This document shows, in pieces, positions 1 through 10,014 of a stretch of DNA of 64,000 nucleotides. The DNA is from Shewanella sp. MBTL60-112-B2 (GTDB lineage: Bacteria; Pseudomonadota; Gammaproteobacteria; Enterobacterales; Shewanellaceae). Made by a program: the position numbers and the translations under genes. Numbering within the stretch: position 1 is the first letter of the stretch; every line of letters begins with the position of its first letter. The notes beneath the pieces were generated by a model. It ran no database searches, had not been told where the DNA came from, and saw only the letters and a list, made by a program, of their open reading frames with translations. The stretch is taken from contig NZ_BPFA01000003.1 of assembly GCF_019655055.1 (NCBI RefSeq), forward strand, positions 179,996 through 243,995, read 5' to 3'.

Positions 1-393
1 GCCGTAGTTCTGGTTGCCACCTTGTGCTGGTGCGCCACCACTCTGGTTACGACTACCTAGCATCTGCATGCTGCCGCCTTGATCGACAACCACTTCAGTG
101 CTGTAACGATCTTGACCACTTTGGTCTTTCCACTTACGAGTCTGTAGTTTGCCTTCTAGGTAAACTTGAGAGCCTTTACGTAAATACTCACCAGTGATTT
201 CAGCCAACTTGCCGAACATCACAACACGGTGCCATTCAGTACGCTCTTGCTGTTGACCTTGTTGGTCTTTCCAAGACTCACTTGTCGCCACGGTAATATT
301 GGCTACGGCATTGCCGTTAGGCATATAACGTACTTCAGGATCTTGTCCTAAATTACCGACCAAAATTACTTTATTGACACCACGACTAGCCAT
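1..393 (-). CDS. ssb: Single-stranded DNA-binding protein SSB (C-terminus beyond window)
   Basis: Binds single-stranded DNA during replication, recombination and repair. The reverse strand reads from an ATG at 393 as [16 protein letters not shown], the typical SSB N-terminus, and continues through the OB-fold ([28 protein letters not shown]) into a Gly/Gln/Asn-rich linker. 131 codons are present; the rest of the linker and the acidic tip that binds partner proteins lie outside the window. A GGAG Shine-Dalgarno precedes the start. It lies 33 bp behind the YajR-type transporter gene and is probably co-transcribed with it. The next gene upstream, in divergent orientation, is uvrA; in E. coli ssb and uvrA are direct divergent neighbours. 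Confidence 0.97.
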   Translation of the reverse strand, partial: MASRGVNKVILVGNLGQDPEVRYMPNGNAVANITVATSESWKDQQGQQQERTEWHRVVMFGKLAEITGEYLRKGSQVYLEGKLQTRKWKDQSGQDRYSTEVVVDQGGSMQMLGSRNQSGGAPAQGGNQNYG

Positions 394-426
394 TGAAATC
401 TCCTGGAACGTATATTAAATTTTTAC

Positions 427-1794
427 CTAATCGACAGAGCGTAACACAGCTCGAGCTTGTCTCAAATCGAAATGGTCATCTACTTTTAAATAAGCCACTT
501 TCTCTTCGAGTACCACTATCGCTTCTGACACACCCGCTAGTGCCGACAGCTCAGTTGCCATGGTCACTGCGCTCTGTTTGTCAGTTACATTAGCCTCTAA
601 TGTGTAACTCTTGAGTAGCACTGGATTTTTCATGCCGAAGGTCAATAAAAACCAGACGCACATTAGGCCTAACGCCACGGCAAACACACCCGATGCACCC
701 ACAAGTTGATAGGCTCCGCCACCGAGTAAACCACCACAAAACGCACCTAAAAATTGACTGGTCGAATAAACGCCCATCGCCGAGCCTTTATCCCCTACAG
801 GACAAAACTTAGCAATCAAACTTGGCAATGAGGCTTCGAGGTAGTTAAAACCAGTAAAGAACAACACCACGGCAATACTCAATACCACTAAGTTATTGGC
901 AAACATCGCCATCGAGCCCAGCGCCACCATCATGATGATCAGAGCGACTTGGAACATACCTTTGGTATTATTGCGTTTAACTCCAATAATAATCAGCGGC
1001 ACCATTAAGAAAAATGCCCCCATAAAGGCTGGAAAGTACAGCATCCAATGTTCTTCTTTAGCAAGGCCGGCATCCACTAAATCGAGTGGTAAGGCTACGA
1101 ACACCGCTGTTAATACTAGATGCAGAATAAAAATACCCGCATCGAGTCTAAATAATTGTGGGTCCATTAACATGCGCTTGAGCTTTTCAGGCGCTGCAAC
1201 CGTGTCGCCTTTAGGCGCTTGTGAAATGGGATTGGGTACCAGTAGCTGCACAATCAACATACCCAGCAAAGCTAAGCCCGCTGTCATAAAGAACAGCCCG
1301 GACAGCCCTAAATGTTGTGCCACAATTGGGCCTACTAGCAGTGATAAAGCAAACGAGAAACCGATACACATACCGATAATCGCCATTACCTTAGTGCGCT
1401 GCTCATCGCGGGTTAAGTCTGCCGCTAGCGCTAACACTGCCGCAGCAATAGCGCCCATGCCTTGCAATGCTCGTCCAGCCACTACGCCATAAATGGTTTC
1501 TGCATTGGCGGCGACTAAGCTACCTAAGGCAAATATCAACAGTCCGATAAGAATAATCGGCTTGCGGCCAAATTTGTCAGATAAGATCCCCATAGGGATT
1601 TGAAGAACTGCTTGAGTTAAGCCGTATGCACCAATAGCAATACCAACCCATAAAGGTGAAAACCCTTCTAGGTGTTGGCCGTAAAGTGCAAATACAGGCA
1701 TGATCATAAACAAGCCCATCATGCGCAAGCCAAATACACTGGCTAAAGAAAATGCGACCTTTTTCTCAGTCTTGGAAAGTCCCTGGTTGGCCAT
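427..1794 (-). CDS. yajR: YajR-type MFS transporter
   Basis: Inner-membrane major facilitator superfamily permease of 455 residues, close in length to E. coli YajR (454). Motif A is visible as GILSDKFGRKPII after the second helix, and about twelve hydrophobic segments follow. The last 65 residues form a soluble domain that matches in position the ferredoxin-like YAM domain of YajR. The frame stays open 22 codons further upstream, but the ATG at 1794 starts MANQGLSKTEKK, aligns with the YajR N-terminus and has a G-rich ribosome-binding stretch before it. Substrate is unknown. It shares the leftward transcript with ssb. The family call is firm; the gene symbol is by resemblance. Confidence 0.85.
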   Translation of the reverse strand: MANQGLSKTEKKVAFSLASVFGLRMMGLFMIMPVFALYGQHLEGFSPLWVGIAIGAYGLTQAVLQIPMGILSDKFGRKPIILIGLLIFALGSLVAANAETIYGVVAGRALQGMGAIAAAVLALAADLTRDEQRTKVMAIIGMCIGFSFALSLLVGPIVAQHLGLSGLFFMTAGLALLGMLIVQLLVPNPISQAPKGDTVAAPEKLKRMLMDPQLFRLDAGIFILHLVLTAVFVALPLDLVDAGLAKEEHWMLYFPAFMGAFFLMVPLIIIGVKRNNTKGMFQVALIIMMVALGSMAMFANNLVVLSIAVVLFFTGFNYLEASLPSLIAKFCPVGDKGSAMGVYSTSQFLGAFCGGLLGGGAYQLVGASGVFAVALGLMCVWFLLTFGMKNPVLLKSYTLEANVTDKQSAVTMATELSALAGVSEAIVVLEEKVAYLKVDDHFDLRQARAVLRSVD

Positions 1795-2058
1795 GCCCCG
1801 CCCTGATCTGTGAACTTGAAATAGGTCGCGGAGTTTATCACGAAGTTTTTCATAGCCCAAAAGTTAAAACCAAAGATGTATACTTGAGCCATCTTTTAAG
1901 TGATTGGTTCTCAAAGTCGCCATATCAAAGGGCTTACTGCATTTCTGCTAGCAAAATCTTAGTTCTCTCCTACAATTGATAGCCAGTCTTGGCTATTTAC
2001 ATGGTCAATTTTGTGAGATACTTAACCACTTTTTTCGGCTTTGAGATCTGAACGCTAG

Positions 2059-4902
2059 ATGGAAAATATTGAAGTACGTGGTGCTCGTACCCACAATCTT
2101 AAAAACATCAACCTGACTATTCCTCGCGACAAACTTATCGTGATCACCGGACTGTCTGGTTCTGGCAAATCATCTCTTGCATTTGACACCTTGTACGCAG
2201 AAGGACAAAGACGCTATGTCGAGTCTTTATCTGCCTATGCGCGTCAATTCTTGAGTTTGATGGAAAAGCCTGATGTTGACCATATTGAAGGGTTAAGCCC
2301 GGCTATTTCTATCGAGCAAAAATCAACGTCTCATAACCCACGTTCAACCGTGGGAACCATTACTGAAATCTACGATTATTTACGTCTATTGTTTGCCCGC
2401 GTGGGTGAACCTCGCTGTCCAACTCATGGTGAACCGCTGGCGGCGCAAACCGTGAGTCAGATGGTCGATAAGGTACTTGAACTACCAGAAGATAGCCGTC
2501 AAATGCTGCTAGCTCCTGTTGTTAACAACCGTAAAGGCGAGCACGTTAAGCTATTAGAAAGCTTATCTGCACAAGGTTATATCCGTGCCCGTATCGACGG
2601 TGAAGTGTGCGACTTAACCGATCCACCAGAGCTGGACTTACACGTTAAGCACACTATTGAAGTGGTTGTTGACCGCTTTAAAGTGCGTGGTGATATCAAG
2701 CAGCGTCTAGCAGAGTCTTTTGAAACTGCGCTAGAGCTATCTGGCGGTATCGCTAAAATTGCCAGCATGGACCCAGCTGAAGGCAAAGCCAAAGTTGAAG
2801 AACAAGTGTTTTCGGCTAATTTTGCTTGTCCAGTTTGTGGCTATTCAATGGCAGAACTTGAGCCACGCATTTTCTCGTTTAACAATCCGGCTGGTGCCTG
2901 TCAGACTTGTGACGGCCTAGGCGTACAACAGTTTTTCGATCCTGATCGCGTAATTACCAATACTGAACTTTCATTAGCAGGCGGAGCCATTCGCGGCTGG
3001 GATAGACGTAACTTCTATTACTTCCAAATGCTCACCTCACTTGCAGAGCATTACAAGTTTGATATTGAAAAACCGTTTGAGCAGCTAACCGATGATGTAC
3101 GCAAAATCGTACTCTATGGTTCTGGCAATCAGAGCATCGCGTTTAAGTATATTAACGACCGCGGCGATGTGGTCGTAAGAAATCATCCCTTCGAAGGGAT
3201 CTTAAACAATATGGACCGACGCTACCGCGAAACCGAGTCCAATGCAGTACGTGATGAGCTAACCAAGTTTATCAATACTCAGTCTTGCCAAAGCTGTGGC
3301 GGTTCACGCCTACGTGAAGAAGCCCGTAATGTATTTATTGAAGAGCTAAACCTGCCAGTATTGACTCAATGGTCAATCGGTGAAGCCGCACAATACTTTG
3401 AAAACCTTGAATTAACGGGGCAACGCGCCCAGATCGCCGATAAGATCTTAAAAGAGGTTCGTGATCGTTTAGGCTTTCTCGTCAATGTTGGCTTAAATTA
3501 CTTAAGCCTTTCACGCTCTGCCGACACACTATCAGGCGGTGAAGCCCAGCGTATTCGTCTTGCCAGCCAAATTGGTGCAGGCCTTGTAGGCGTAATGTAC
3601 GTGCTCGATGAGCCATCGATTGGTCTGCATCAGCGTGACAACGAGCGCTTGCTGCAAACCCTTATTCACCTGCGTGACTTAGGCAACACTGTGATTGTGG
3701 TTGAGCACGATGAAGATGCGATTCGCATGGCGGATCATGTCATCGATATCGGTCCAGGTGCAGGTGTACACGGCGGCCAAGTGATTGGCGAGGGTACCTT
3801 GCAGGACTTACTTAACTGCAAAGAATCGATCACAGGTCAGTATCTGTCAGGTGAGAAACAAATTCACATTAAAACTGAGCGCACTCAGTATGATGCAAGC
3901 AAGCTGATTGAGTTATTTGGCGCATCGGGTAACAACCTTAAAGATGTCGACCTGCAAATTCCAGTGGGCTTATTCACTTGTATCACGGGTGTGTCAGGCT
4001 CAGGTAAATCAACGCTAATTAACGATACTTTCTACAAGATTGCTCATATGCAGCTTAACGGTGCAACGGTTGATGAGCCTTCGCCTTATAAGAAAGTGGT
4101 TGGCATGGATCATTGCGACAAAGTAGTTGATATCGACCAGAGTCCAATTGGCCGTACACCACGTTCAAACCCTGCGACTTATACTGGTATTTTCACGCCT
4201 ATTCGTGAGCTGTTTGCTGCAACGCAAGAGTCGCGTACCCGTGGCTACCAGCCAGGTCGCTTCTCATTCAACGTTAAAGGTGGTCGCTGTGAGGCTTGCC
4301 AAGGCGATGGTTTAATCAAGGTTGAGATGCATTTCTTACCCGACGTGTATGTACCTTGTGACAGCTGTAAAGGTCAGCGCTATAACCGTGAAACCTTAGA
4401 TGTACGCTTTAAGGGCAAGAATATTCACGAAGTACTGCAGATGACAGTGGAAGAAGCGCGTCCGTTCTTCGATGCTATTCCAGCGATAGCCCGTAAACTT
4501 CAGACCTTAATGGATGTGGGCTTGTCTTATATTCGCTTAGGTCAAAGCGCTACCACTCTATCTGGCGGTGAAGCTCAGCGAGTGAAGCTGGCTAAAGAAC
4601 TGTCTAAGCGCGACACAGGTAAGACCCTGTATATTCTCGATGAACCTACAACCGGTCTGCACTTTGCTGATATTCAGCTATTACTAGATGTATTGCACCG
4701 ACTTAAGTCTCACGGTAACACTATCGTAGTCATTGAGCATAATCTGGATGTGATTAAAACTGCGGACTGGATTATCGATCTAGGTCCTGAAGGTGGTTCA
4801 GGTGGCGGCACTATTTTAGTTGCAGGCACACCTGAAGAGGTCGCTGAGCATACAGAGTCCCATACCGCGCGCTTCTTAAAGCCACTGTTAACTAAAGCAT
4901 AA
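2059..4902 (+). CDS. uvrA: UvrABC excinuclease subunit A
   Basis: Damage-recognition ATPase of nucleotide excision repair, which loads UvrB at lesions. At 947 residues it is full length. The first Walker A is GLSGSGKSS (about 31-39) and the second GVSGSGKST (about 640-648). Two LSGGEAQR signatures and two LDEP Walker B motifs are present. Zinc-binding Cys pairs are visible ([35 protein letters not shown]). The N-terminus [16 protein letters not shown] matches E. coli UvrA nearly residue for residue, which fixes the start. It is transcribed divergently from yajR-ssb. I found no canonical LexA box (CTGT-N8-ACAG) in the 264 bp upstream. Confidence 0.98.
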   Translation: MENIEVRGARTHNLKNINLTIPRDKLIVITGLSGSGKSSLAFDTLYAEGQRRYVESLSAYARQFLSLMEKPDVDHIEGLSPAISIEQKSTSHNPRSTVGTITEIYDYLRLLFARVGEPRCPTHGEPLAAQTVSQMVDKVLELPEDSRQMLLAPVVNNRKGEHVKLLESLSAQGYIRARIDGEVCDLTDPPELDLHVKHTIEVVVDRFKVRGDIKQRLAESFETALELSGGIAKIASMDPAEGKAKVEEQVFSANFACPVCGYSMAELEPRIFSFNNPAGACQTCDGLGVQQFFDPDRVITNTELSLAGGAIRGWDRRNFYYFQMLTSLAEHYKFDIEKPFEQLTDDVRKIVLYGSGNQSIAFKYINDRGDVVVRNHPFEGILNNMDRRYRETESNAVRDELTKFINTQSCQSCGGSRLREEARNVFIEELNLPVLTQWSIGEAAQYFENLELTGQRAQIADKILKEVRDRLGFLVNVGLNYLSLSRSADTLSGGEAQRIRLASQIGAGLVGVMYVLDEPSIGLHQRDNERLLQTLIHLRDLGNTVIVVEHDEDAIRMADHVIDIGPGAGVHGGQVIGEGTLQDLLNCKESITGQYLSGEKQIHIKTERTQYDASKLIELFGASGNNLKDVDLQIPVGLFTCITGVSGSGKSTLINDTFYKIAHMQLNGATVDEPSPYKKVVGMDHCDKVVDIDQSPIGRTPRSNPATYTGIFTPIRELFAATQESRTRGYQPGRFSFNVKGGRCEACQGDGLIKVEMHFLPDVYVPCDSCKGQRYNRETLDVRFKGKNIHEVLQMTVEEARPFFDAIPAIARKLQTLMDVGLSYIRLGQSATTLSGGEAQRVKLAKELSKRDTGKTLYILDEPTTGLHFADIQLLLDVLHRLKSHGNTIVVIEHNLDVIKTADWIIDLGPEGGSGGGTILVAGTPEEVAEHTESHTARFLKPLLTKA

Positions 4903-4919
4903 AGCCAGTTAGACAAACA

Positions 4920-5252
4920 ATGCACTTTAGAAATCTCTTCTTAAGCACTGGCCTAGTAATGACTCTAGGCCTACTGCTTATTGCAGTAATCGATCCCCTC
5001 ATTAGTAATGGCAAGTCACTCAAAGCACGTGTGATTGACAGTGATGAGGACTCAAGTACCATCGCCCTGCCCGATGGCAGTATCGCTCGTGTGGCTGTCG
5101 GCAACCTCAAAGAACAATCACTAATTAAGGTTGCCGCTAAGCAGCGACTTTTCTCTCGTTTACCTGTCTATAAGCTTACGCAAACCTTGTCGCAGCCACA
5201 GAAAAAAGCGCAAACAGGCATGAATGAAAGTAGTCGCTATTCAGAGATCTAG
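4920..5252 (+). CDS. Small membrane-anchored protein, unknown function
   Basis: A 110-residue protein starting 17 bp after uvrA, so probably on the same transcript. It has one N-terminal hydrophobic helix (about residues 5-24) with a short basic lead, then a mostly soluble part with a beta-rich stretch (KARVIDSDEDSSTIALPDGS) and a basic C-terminal tail. This suggests a signal anchor with the rest in the periplasm. I do not recognise the family. The long open frame, tight spacing and sensible membrane segment support a real gene. Confidence 0.7.
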   Translation: MHFRNLFLSTGLVMTLGLLLIAVIDPLISNGKSLKARVIDSDEDSSTIALPDGSIARVAVGNLKEQSLIKVAAKQRLFSRLPVYKLTQTLSQPQKKAQTGMNESSRYSEI

Positions 5253-5300
5253 AGACTAACCTCAATACTAAAGAATAAATGACTCTTAAAGGCGAAATGG

Positions 5301-6260
5301 ATGCGGCTTTTAACCAGCTTGATGGCATGTTTAGTATTACTCACCGCCTGTGCGACTGCCCCCCATTGCGATAGACAACCTAAGATCTCATGGGCCGATG
5401 TCACGATTATTCACGCCGATCTTCATACCCTAAGCTCGACAAGTTTTTCGGGACGAAAAACCGGGACAGAAGGCGCCGCGCTAACCAGAGAGTATCTAAG
5501 TCAACGTTTCAAGCAGATAGGACTGCTCCCCTGGCAGGGGCAATATCAGCACTCATTTAGCTACCGCCGCTCATTTAGTGATAGAGTCGGGGTCAATATG
5601 ATCGGCGTCATTCCCGCTATACAACAAACTAACAAGTGGCGGATTGTCATCGCCCACTATGATCATTTAGGCGGTAATGACAATCGCTTTTATCCCGGCG
5701 CTGATGATAACGCTTCAGGAATTGCAGGCTTATTACAACTTGCACAACAAGCCAAAAGCCAAGGCAGTAAGGTTAACCTATTGTTTGTTGCTTCTGATGC
5801 CGAAGAACCTGGGCTTTATGGCAGCTATGCCCTCGTAGATAAGCTTAAGTTAGCCAACACCAGCCCTGATCTTAAGCAGATAGAACTTGCTATCAATCTT
5901 GACATGATAGGGAGACCCAATCCTAATGGCGCCATCTATATAGAGGGAACAAGGCGCTTCGACTCATTCACTGAGATACGAAAGTCTCTTCGACAACATA
6001 ACCAAATCTGCATTCGAACCCAGCAGCCTAAAGCTTTCGATGGCTCAGTTATTTCTATCGACTTTCTTCGAGCTTCCGATCACTACCCCTTCCATCAAGT
6101 CGGCATACCTTGGCTCTATTTTGGCGTGCCTATTCATAGGGACTACCACCAACCAACTGACACCCCAGATAAAATAAATATTTATTTTATCGCCGCTGTT
6201 AGCGAATCTGCCTACCAATTGCTCGAAATAGACAGTTTAGTACTTAAGAGTCCTCATTAA
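5301..6260 (+). CDS. M28-family zinc peptidase lipoprotein
   Basis: Probable aminopeptidase with two zinc ions. A lipoprotein signal peptide with lipobox LTAC (Cys17) predicts attachment to a membrane facing the periplasm. The M28 metal-site series is complete and in order: HYDHLGG (His/Asp, about 119-125), GADDNASG (bridging Asp, about 134-141), AEEPGLYGS (catalytic Glu plus ligand, about 166-174), NLDMIGR (about 199-205) and a terminal His in HRDYHQPTDTPDKI (about 282-295). At 319 residues it is a minimal single-domain member. It lies 48 bp after the small membrane protein. Substrate cannot be read from the sequence. Confidence 0.88.
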   Translation: MRLLTSLMACLVLLTACATAPHCDRQPKISWADVTIIHADLHTLSSTSFSGRKTGTEGAALTREYLSQRFKQIGLLPWQGQYQHSFSYRRSFSDRVGVNMIGVIPAIQQTNKWRIVIAHYDHLGGNDNRFYPGADDNASGIAGLLQLAQQAKSQGSKVNLLFVASDAEEPGLYGSYALVDKLKLANTSPDLKQIELAINLDMIGRPNPNGAIYIEGTRRFDSFTEIRKSLRQHNQICIRTQQPKAFDGSVISIDFLRASDHYPFHQVGIPWLYFGVPIHRDYHQPTDTPDKINIYFIAAVSESAYQLLEIDSLVLKSPH

Positions 6261-6344
6261 ACATACTGATTAGTCATTTTTTGAACACCCTAACTTATTA
6301 TTTGGCCTACTATTTGCTTTAAAACATGATTAAAGACCACTATT

Positions 6345-6361
6345 AATTGGTATTACCAATT
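6345..6361. promoter_or_regulatory. PdhR/GntR-type operator-like palindrome
   Basis: AATTGGTATTACCAATT is a perfect 17-bp inverted repeat with a single central base. It matches the TTGGT-N3-ACCAA core described for PdhR-type GntR regulators. It overlaps the proposed -35 hexamer of deaD, where a bound protein would be expected to repress. The assignment to PdhR rests on the motif alone. Confidence 0.55.
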
Positions 6362-6376
6362 GTAAGCTGCTATACT
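6347..6376 (+). promoter_or_regulatory. Probable sigma-70 promoter of deaD
   Basis: TTGGTA (6347-6352), an 18-bp spacer, then TATACT (6371-6376). Transcription would begin near 6383, giving a leader of roughly 105 nt before the chosen deaD start. Long structured leaders are common for cold-inducible RNA helicase genes. Confidence 0.5.
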
Positions 6377-6488
6377 AGTCGGCTTACTGATACGTTTTCG
6401 GTGCGGGAAGTCGACACGGGGTTGATTTTCTGTCTATTACACTTAAGCACATACTTTTGTGCTCTGCTATTCCACAAGGCTACAACCC

Positions 6489-8363
6489 ATGTCATCCAGT
6501 GAAAAAACTTTCCGCGAACTCGGTCTTACCGAGCCTTTGTTGCGTGCTCTTGACGAGTTAGGTTACGAAAAACCAACTCCTATTCAGGCAGCAAGTATCG
6601 AGCCTCTTATGGCTGGTAAAGATATTCTAGGTCAAGCTCAAACAGGTACAGGTAAAACTGGTGCTTTCGCACTACCTCTACTAAACAGCATTGACCCGAA
6701 TACTAATGCACCACAAATTCTAGTACTAGCGCCAACACGTGAACTTGCAGTTCAGGTTGCTGAAGCGTTTGGTAGCTACGCAAAATTCATGAAGGGCTTA
6801 CACGTTCTGCCAATTTACGGCGGACAAAGCATGCATCAGCAATTAAATGCATTGCGTCGTGGTCCTCAAATCATCGTTGGTACTCCAGGCCGTGTTATGG
6901 ACCATATGCGTCGTGGCACACTAAAGCTTGATACATTAAAAGCTATGGTTCTGGACGAAGCCGATGAAATGCTAAAAATGGGCTTCATCGATGATATCGA
7001 ATGGATCCTTGAGCACACGCCTAAGTCGCGCCAGTTAGCGCTATTCTCTGCAACTATGCCAGAGCAAATTAAGCGTGTTGCTAACAAATACTTAAATGAG
7101 CCACAGCATGTAAGCATCGCTGCGACTCATACTACTGTTGAAACTATTGAACAACGTTTCGTTCAAGTATCACAGCACAACAAACTAGAAGCACTTGTAC
7201 GTGTTCTAGAAGTAGAGAAGACTGAAGGTATCATTATCTTCGTTCGTACTCGTAACAGCTGTGTTGAGCTAGCTGAAAAGTTAGAAGCTCGTGGTTATGC
7301 GTCTTCACCACTACACGGTGACATGAACCAGCAAGCGCGTGAGCGTGCAGTTGACCAACTTAAGCGTGGCCAACTAGACATCATCATCGCGACTGATGTT
7401 GCGGCTCGTGGTCTTGACGTTGAGCGTATTGGACACGTAGTTAACTACGACATTCCATACGATACTGAAGCTTATGTTCACCGTATTGGCCGTACTGGCC
7501 GTGCTGGTCGTTCTGGTATGGCGATTCTTTTCGTTACACACCGTGAAATGCGTATGTTACGCACTATCGAACGTGCAACTAAGAGCCGCATCTCTCCAAT
7601 GGACGTGCCAAGCCCAGAGACAGTGACAGAGCGTCGTCTTTCTCGCCTAGGTGAGCAAGTTGCTGAAATCATTTCTCAAGATCTTGAGTTTATGAAGGGT
7701 GCTGTAGCAACTCTTTGTCAAGAACTAGAAGTTGATACTGACGTACTTGCAGCAGCTCTACTGCATCAAGTTCAGAAAGATCGTCCACTGCAGTTACCTG
7801 CAATGAACGAGCGTCAACGTGATAGCCGTGACGACCGTAATTCACGTGACCGTGATGACCGTGGTTCTCGTGACCGCAATGACCGTGGCCCACGTGACCG
7901 TAGCGACCGTCCACGTCGTGAATCTCGCCCAACACCTTCTAACTTAGGTGCAGCTGATTCATTAAAGGATAATCCAGACGTTAAGATGTGCCGTTACATC
8001 ATCGACGTAGGTCGTGATAATGGTGTTGGTGTAGGTAACATCGTTGGCGCAGTTGCTAACGAAGCAAACATCGATAGCCGTTACATTGGTCAAATCCAAT
8101 TATTCGACCAAGTGACTGCAATTGACTTGCCAGACGGCATGCCAAAAGAAGTTCTACAGCACCTTAAGAAAGTACGTGTTTGTGGTCGTCCACTAAACAT
8201 CCGTGAAGCTGCTGGCGAAACGTTTGCTAATACTTCTGGTGGCGACAGCCGTCCACCACGTCGTCCACGTAACGACCGTCGTCCAGCAAGCGGTGAGCGT
8301 AGCGATCGTCGTCCTTCTGGTGACAGAAAGCCGCACCGTAAAGGTCCAAAAGACGCAGAATAA
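6489..8363 (+). CDS. deaD: ATP-dependent RNA helicase DeaD (CsdA)
   Basis: DEAD-box helicase acting in ribosome assembly and mRNA turnover, typically cold-inducible. In the 624-residue product the Q motif region is LGYEKPTPIQ (24-33), Walker A AQTGTGKT (50-57), DEAD 156-159, SAT 187-189 and HRIGRTGRAGR in motif VI. A disordered Arg/Asp-rich linker of imperfect DRDDRGSRDRN-type repeats is followed by the C-terminal RNA-binding fold (CRYIIDVGRDNGVGVGN...) and a basic tail. The frame is open 10 codons upstream, but the ATG at 6489 gives MSSSEKTFRELGL, matches DeaD N-termini and has AAGG about 9 nt before it. A strong terminator follows. Confidence 0.96.
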   Translation: MSSSEKTFRELGLTEPLLRALDELGYEKPTPIQAASIEPLMAGKDILGQAQTGTGKTGAFALPLLNSIDPNTNAPQILVLAPTRELAVQVAEAFGSYAKFMKGLHVLPIYGGQSMHQQLNALRRGPQIIVGTPGRVMDHMRRGTLKLDTLKAMVLDEADEMLKMGFIDDIEWILEHTPKSRQLALFSATMPEQIKRVANKYLNEPQHVSIAATHTTVETIEQRFVQVSQHNKLEALVRVLEVEKTEGIIIFVRTRNSCVELAEKLEARGYASSPLHGDMNQQARERAVDQLKRGQLDIIIATDVAARGLDVERIGHVVNYDIPYDTEAYVHRIGRTGRAGRSGMAILFVTHREMRMLRTIERATKSRISPMDVPSPETVTERRLSRLGEQVAEIISQDLEFMKGAVATLCQELEVDTDVLAAALLHQVQKDRPLQLPAMNERQRDSRDDRNSRDRDDRGSRDRNDRGPRDRSDRPRRESRPTPSNLGAADSLKDNPDVKMCRYIIDVGRDNGVGVGNIVGAVANEANIDSRYIGQIQLFDQVTAIDLPDGMPKEVLQHLKKVRVCGRPLNIREAAGETFANTSGGDSRPPRRPRNDRRPASGERSDRRPSGDRKPHRKGPKDAE

Positions 8364-8402
8364 ATCTTAACCTTTGAAACTGATGTTTCATGGTAAGATT
8401 TA

Positions 8403-8430
8403 AAAAAGGAGCCAATTGGCTCCTTTTTTG
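8403..8430 (+). terminator. Rho-independent terminator of deaD
   Basis: GGAGCCAATTGGCTCC stem flanked by A6 and T6 runs, 40 bp after the deaD stop. A second inverted repeat (AATCTTA...TAAGATT, 8363-8400) enclosing TGAAAC/GTTTCA lies just before it and may fold as part of the 3' end. Confidence 0.9.
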
Positions 8431-8633
8431 TTACCTATCATTAAGCTTTTCACTTCCCCGATTACCAGTGACTAAAGTTCGCCACTACTTCTAGCTCCCC
8501 CCGCCCCTTGGCTTCAGCTTTTACATATACCAATTGCATTAACAGTCTGTTCATTGAGTGGGAATTCAAAGCGTTGAAGGCAAGCTGGGTACTTGAAGCT
8601 AGTCAATCGATAGGCCTCTGTTAACAACAGGCA

Positions 8634-8658
8634 TAAAAAAGCCACCGATAAGGTGGCT
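8634..8658 (-). terminator. Rho-independent terminator of the DMT permease gene
   Basis: On the reverse strand AGCCACC and GGTGGCT pair around a 5-nt loop and are followed by a T6 run, about 55 bp after the permease stop codon. The 200 bp between this and the deaD terminator hold no gene that I can support. Confidence 0.85.
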
Positions 8659-8711
8659 ACTTATTTAAAACATAAGCTCTAAAGCTTTGGCCTAAAGCTT
8701 AAGTTTAAAGT

Positions 8712-9677
8712 CTAAGCTGCAGCCTTAATCACTTTCTGCGCTCTACGCTTTTGCCACATAGGCGATAGCTGCACTACGATTACAGATACGATAATCAACA
8801 CAATTCCACTAAAAGATAATGGGTCGATAATCGCGCCTTTAATCAAGTCACTCCACCAACCTAAGCTGACGACAATCGCAGTTAGCGTAAAGCTAATAAC
8901 TGGCGTTAACGCCAGCATTGCGCTCACTTGCCCCGTAGGCCAATACTTCATTGACTGACCAAAGCAGCCATAAGCAATTAAGGTATTAATCGCGCAAAAG
9001 ATAGCTATAGCCCATTCATTACTATCCATTGAGGCAAACTGACTCAGATCACTAAATGGTGCCATGGCAAAGATGCCAAACAAGTAGATGAACAACAGAA
9101 TGTTATTTGGAGACAATCGCTTAATCATCGATTTTTGAATTAGCGCGTAACTTGCCCAAGATAATACCGAAAATTGAACAATCAATACGCCTTTCCATAC
9201 ATCTGACGGACCAGCTGAAAAGTCGAGGTAAGGATGAAAAAACATCAACATACCTAAACCTAAAGTGGCAAAACAACTCAGTTGCAATGCATTGAGCCTT
9301 TCTTTGAAAAGTAGCATGCCACCAAAAGCGAGAAAAAATGGTGCTGTTTGGAAGTTTAATTGCGCCGAGCCCGGAGCAAGATACTTAAGCGAATAAACAA
9401 ACGAAACGTAGTTAAAGATTAGAAAGATGCCCGCTAATGTCAGCTTCAGCCATGAAGGTTTATCTAACCCTTTAAACTGCTTAATACTACCGCTAACACA
9501 TTGAATAGCAAAGCTTACTACCAGTGCGACCAAGAAACGAAACCAGGTTAAGGTAACTGGATCGATAAACATCCCCGATAGTTTTAGTGCGATGGGCAAT
9601 AGCCCCCAAAAAAGTACTGCGACTGAAATGAAAATAAATCCGAGTTTAAACTCTGCACGCTGAGTAAGCGTATCCAT
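8712..9677 (-). CDS. DMT-superfamily (EamA) permease
   Basis: A 321-residue inner-membrane protein with about ten hydrophobic helices in two homologous halves, the EamA/RhaT arrangement of drug/metabolite transporters. The N-terminal helix FISVAVLFWGLLPIALKLSG and the pattern PVTLTWFRFL after it are typical of EamA domains. Substrate cannot be inferred. It is the last gene of a leftward cluster with the CWC and GFA-type genes, 70 bp after the CWC gene, and has its own terminator. Confidence 0.85.
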   Translation of the reverse strand: MDTLTQRAEFKLGFIFISVAVLFWGLLPIALKLSGMFIDPVTLTWFRFLVALVVSFAIQCVSGSIKQFKGLDKPSWLKLTLAGIFLIFNYVSFVYSLKYLAPGSAQLNFQTAPFFLAFGGMLLFKERLNALQLSCFATLGLGMLMFFHPYLDFSAGPSDVWKGVLIVQFSVLSWASYALIQKSMIKRLSPNNILLFIYLFGIFAMAPFSDLSQFASMDSNEWAIAIFCAINTLIAYGCFGQSMKYWPTGQVSAMLALTPVISFTLTAIVVSLGWWSDLIKGAIIDPLSFSGIVLIIVSVIVVQLSPMWQKRRAQKVIKAAA

Positions 9678-9747
9678 GATAGGTAACTCATTGAAGGTAT
9701 AACAAGACCGCAGATAGTGCCTGAATCAGCTGCCTTGGTCTAGAGAG

Positions 9748-9996
9748 CTAGTCGATTCTCTTATATAAAGTCTGCTGCGCGGTGAGATCAGCCATTAGAG
9801 ACTCTAAACAAGATTCACAAATACAAGCAGTTCCATTTAAAAGTGCCTGTTTATCCCTATCTAAAACCTGAACTAACAGGTCTTTATCCGGAAAGCTTTG
9901 TTTACTGCACCAGCATTGCTCAATGGTTTTACCCGTTTGCACACTGCAGCCGTTAGCTCGTTGGCATAATGGGCACTGCTTAGGTTGCTCAGTCAT
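9748..9996 (-). CDS. Cysteine-rich CWC-family protein
   Basis: An 82-residue cytoplasmic protein with a CPLC...CWC...C..C pattern: CPLCQRANGCSV near residues 8-19, CWCSKQSFP at about 28-36, and CICESC near 58-63. This matches the small CWC family, which is probably zinc binding; its function is not established. It starts 18 bp after the GFA-type gene, which is also a zinc-cysteine protein, so the two are likely co-expressed. Confidence 0.8.
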   Translation of the reverse strand: MTEQPKQCPLCQRANGCSVQTGKTIEQCWCSKQSFPDKDLLVQVLDRDKQALLNGTACICESCLESLMADLTAQQTLYKRID

Positions 9997-10014
9997 ATTT
10001 ACACTCTGTGTGGG

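Noticed and set aside
1941..1956. CTGCATTTCTGCTAGC as a LexA site
   Set aside because: It lacks the required CTGT and ACAG half-sites.
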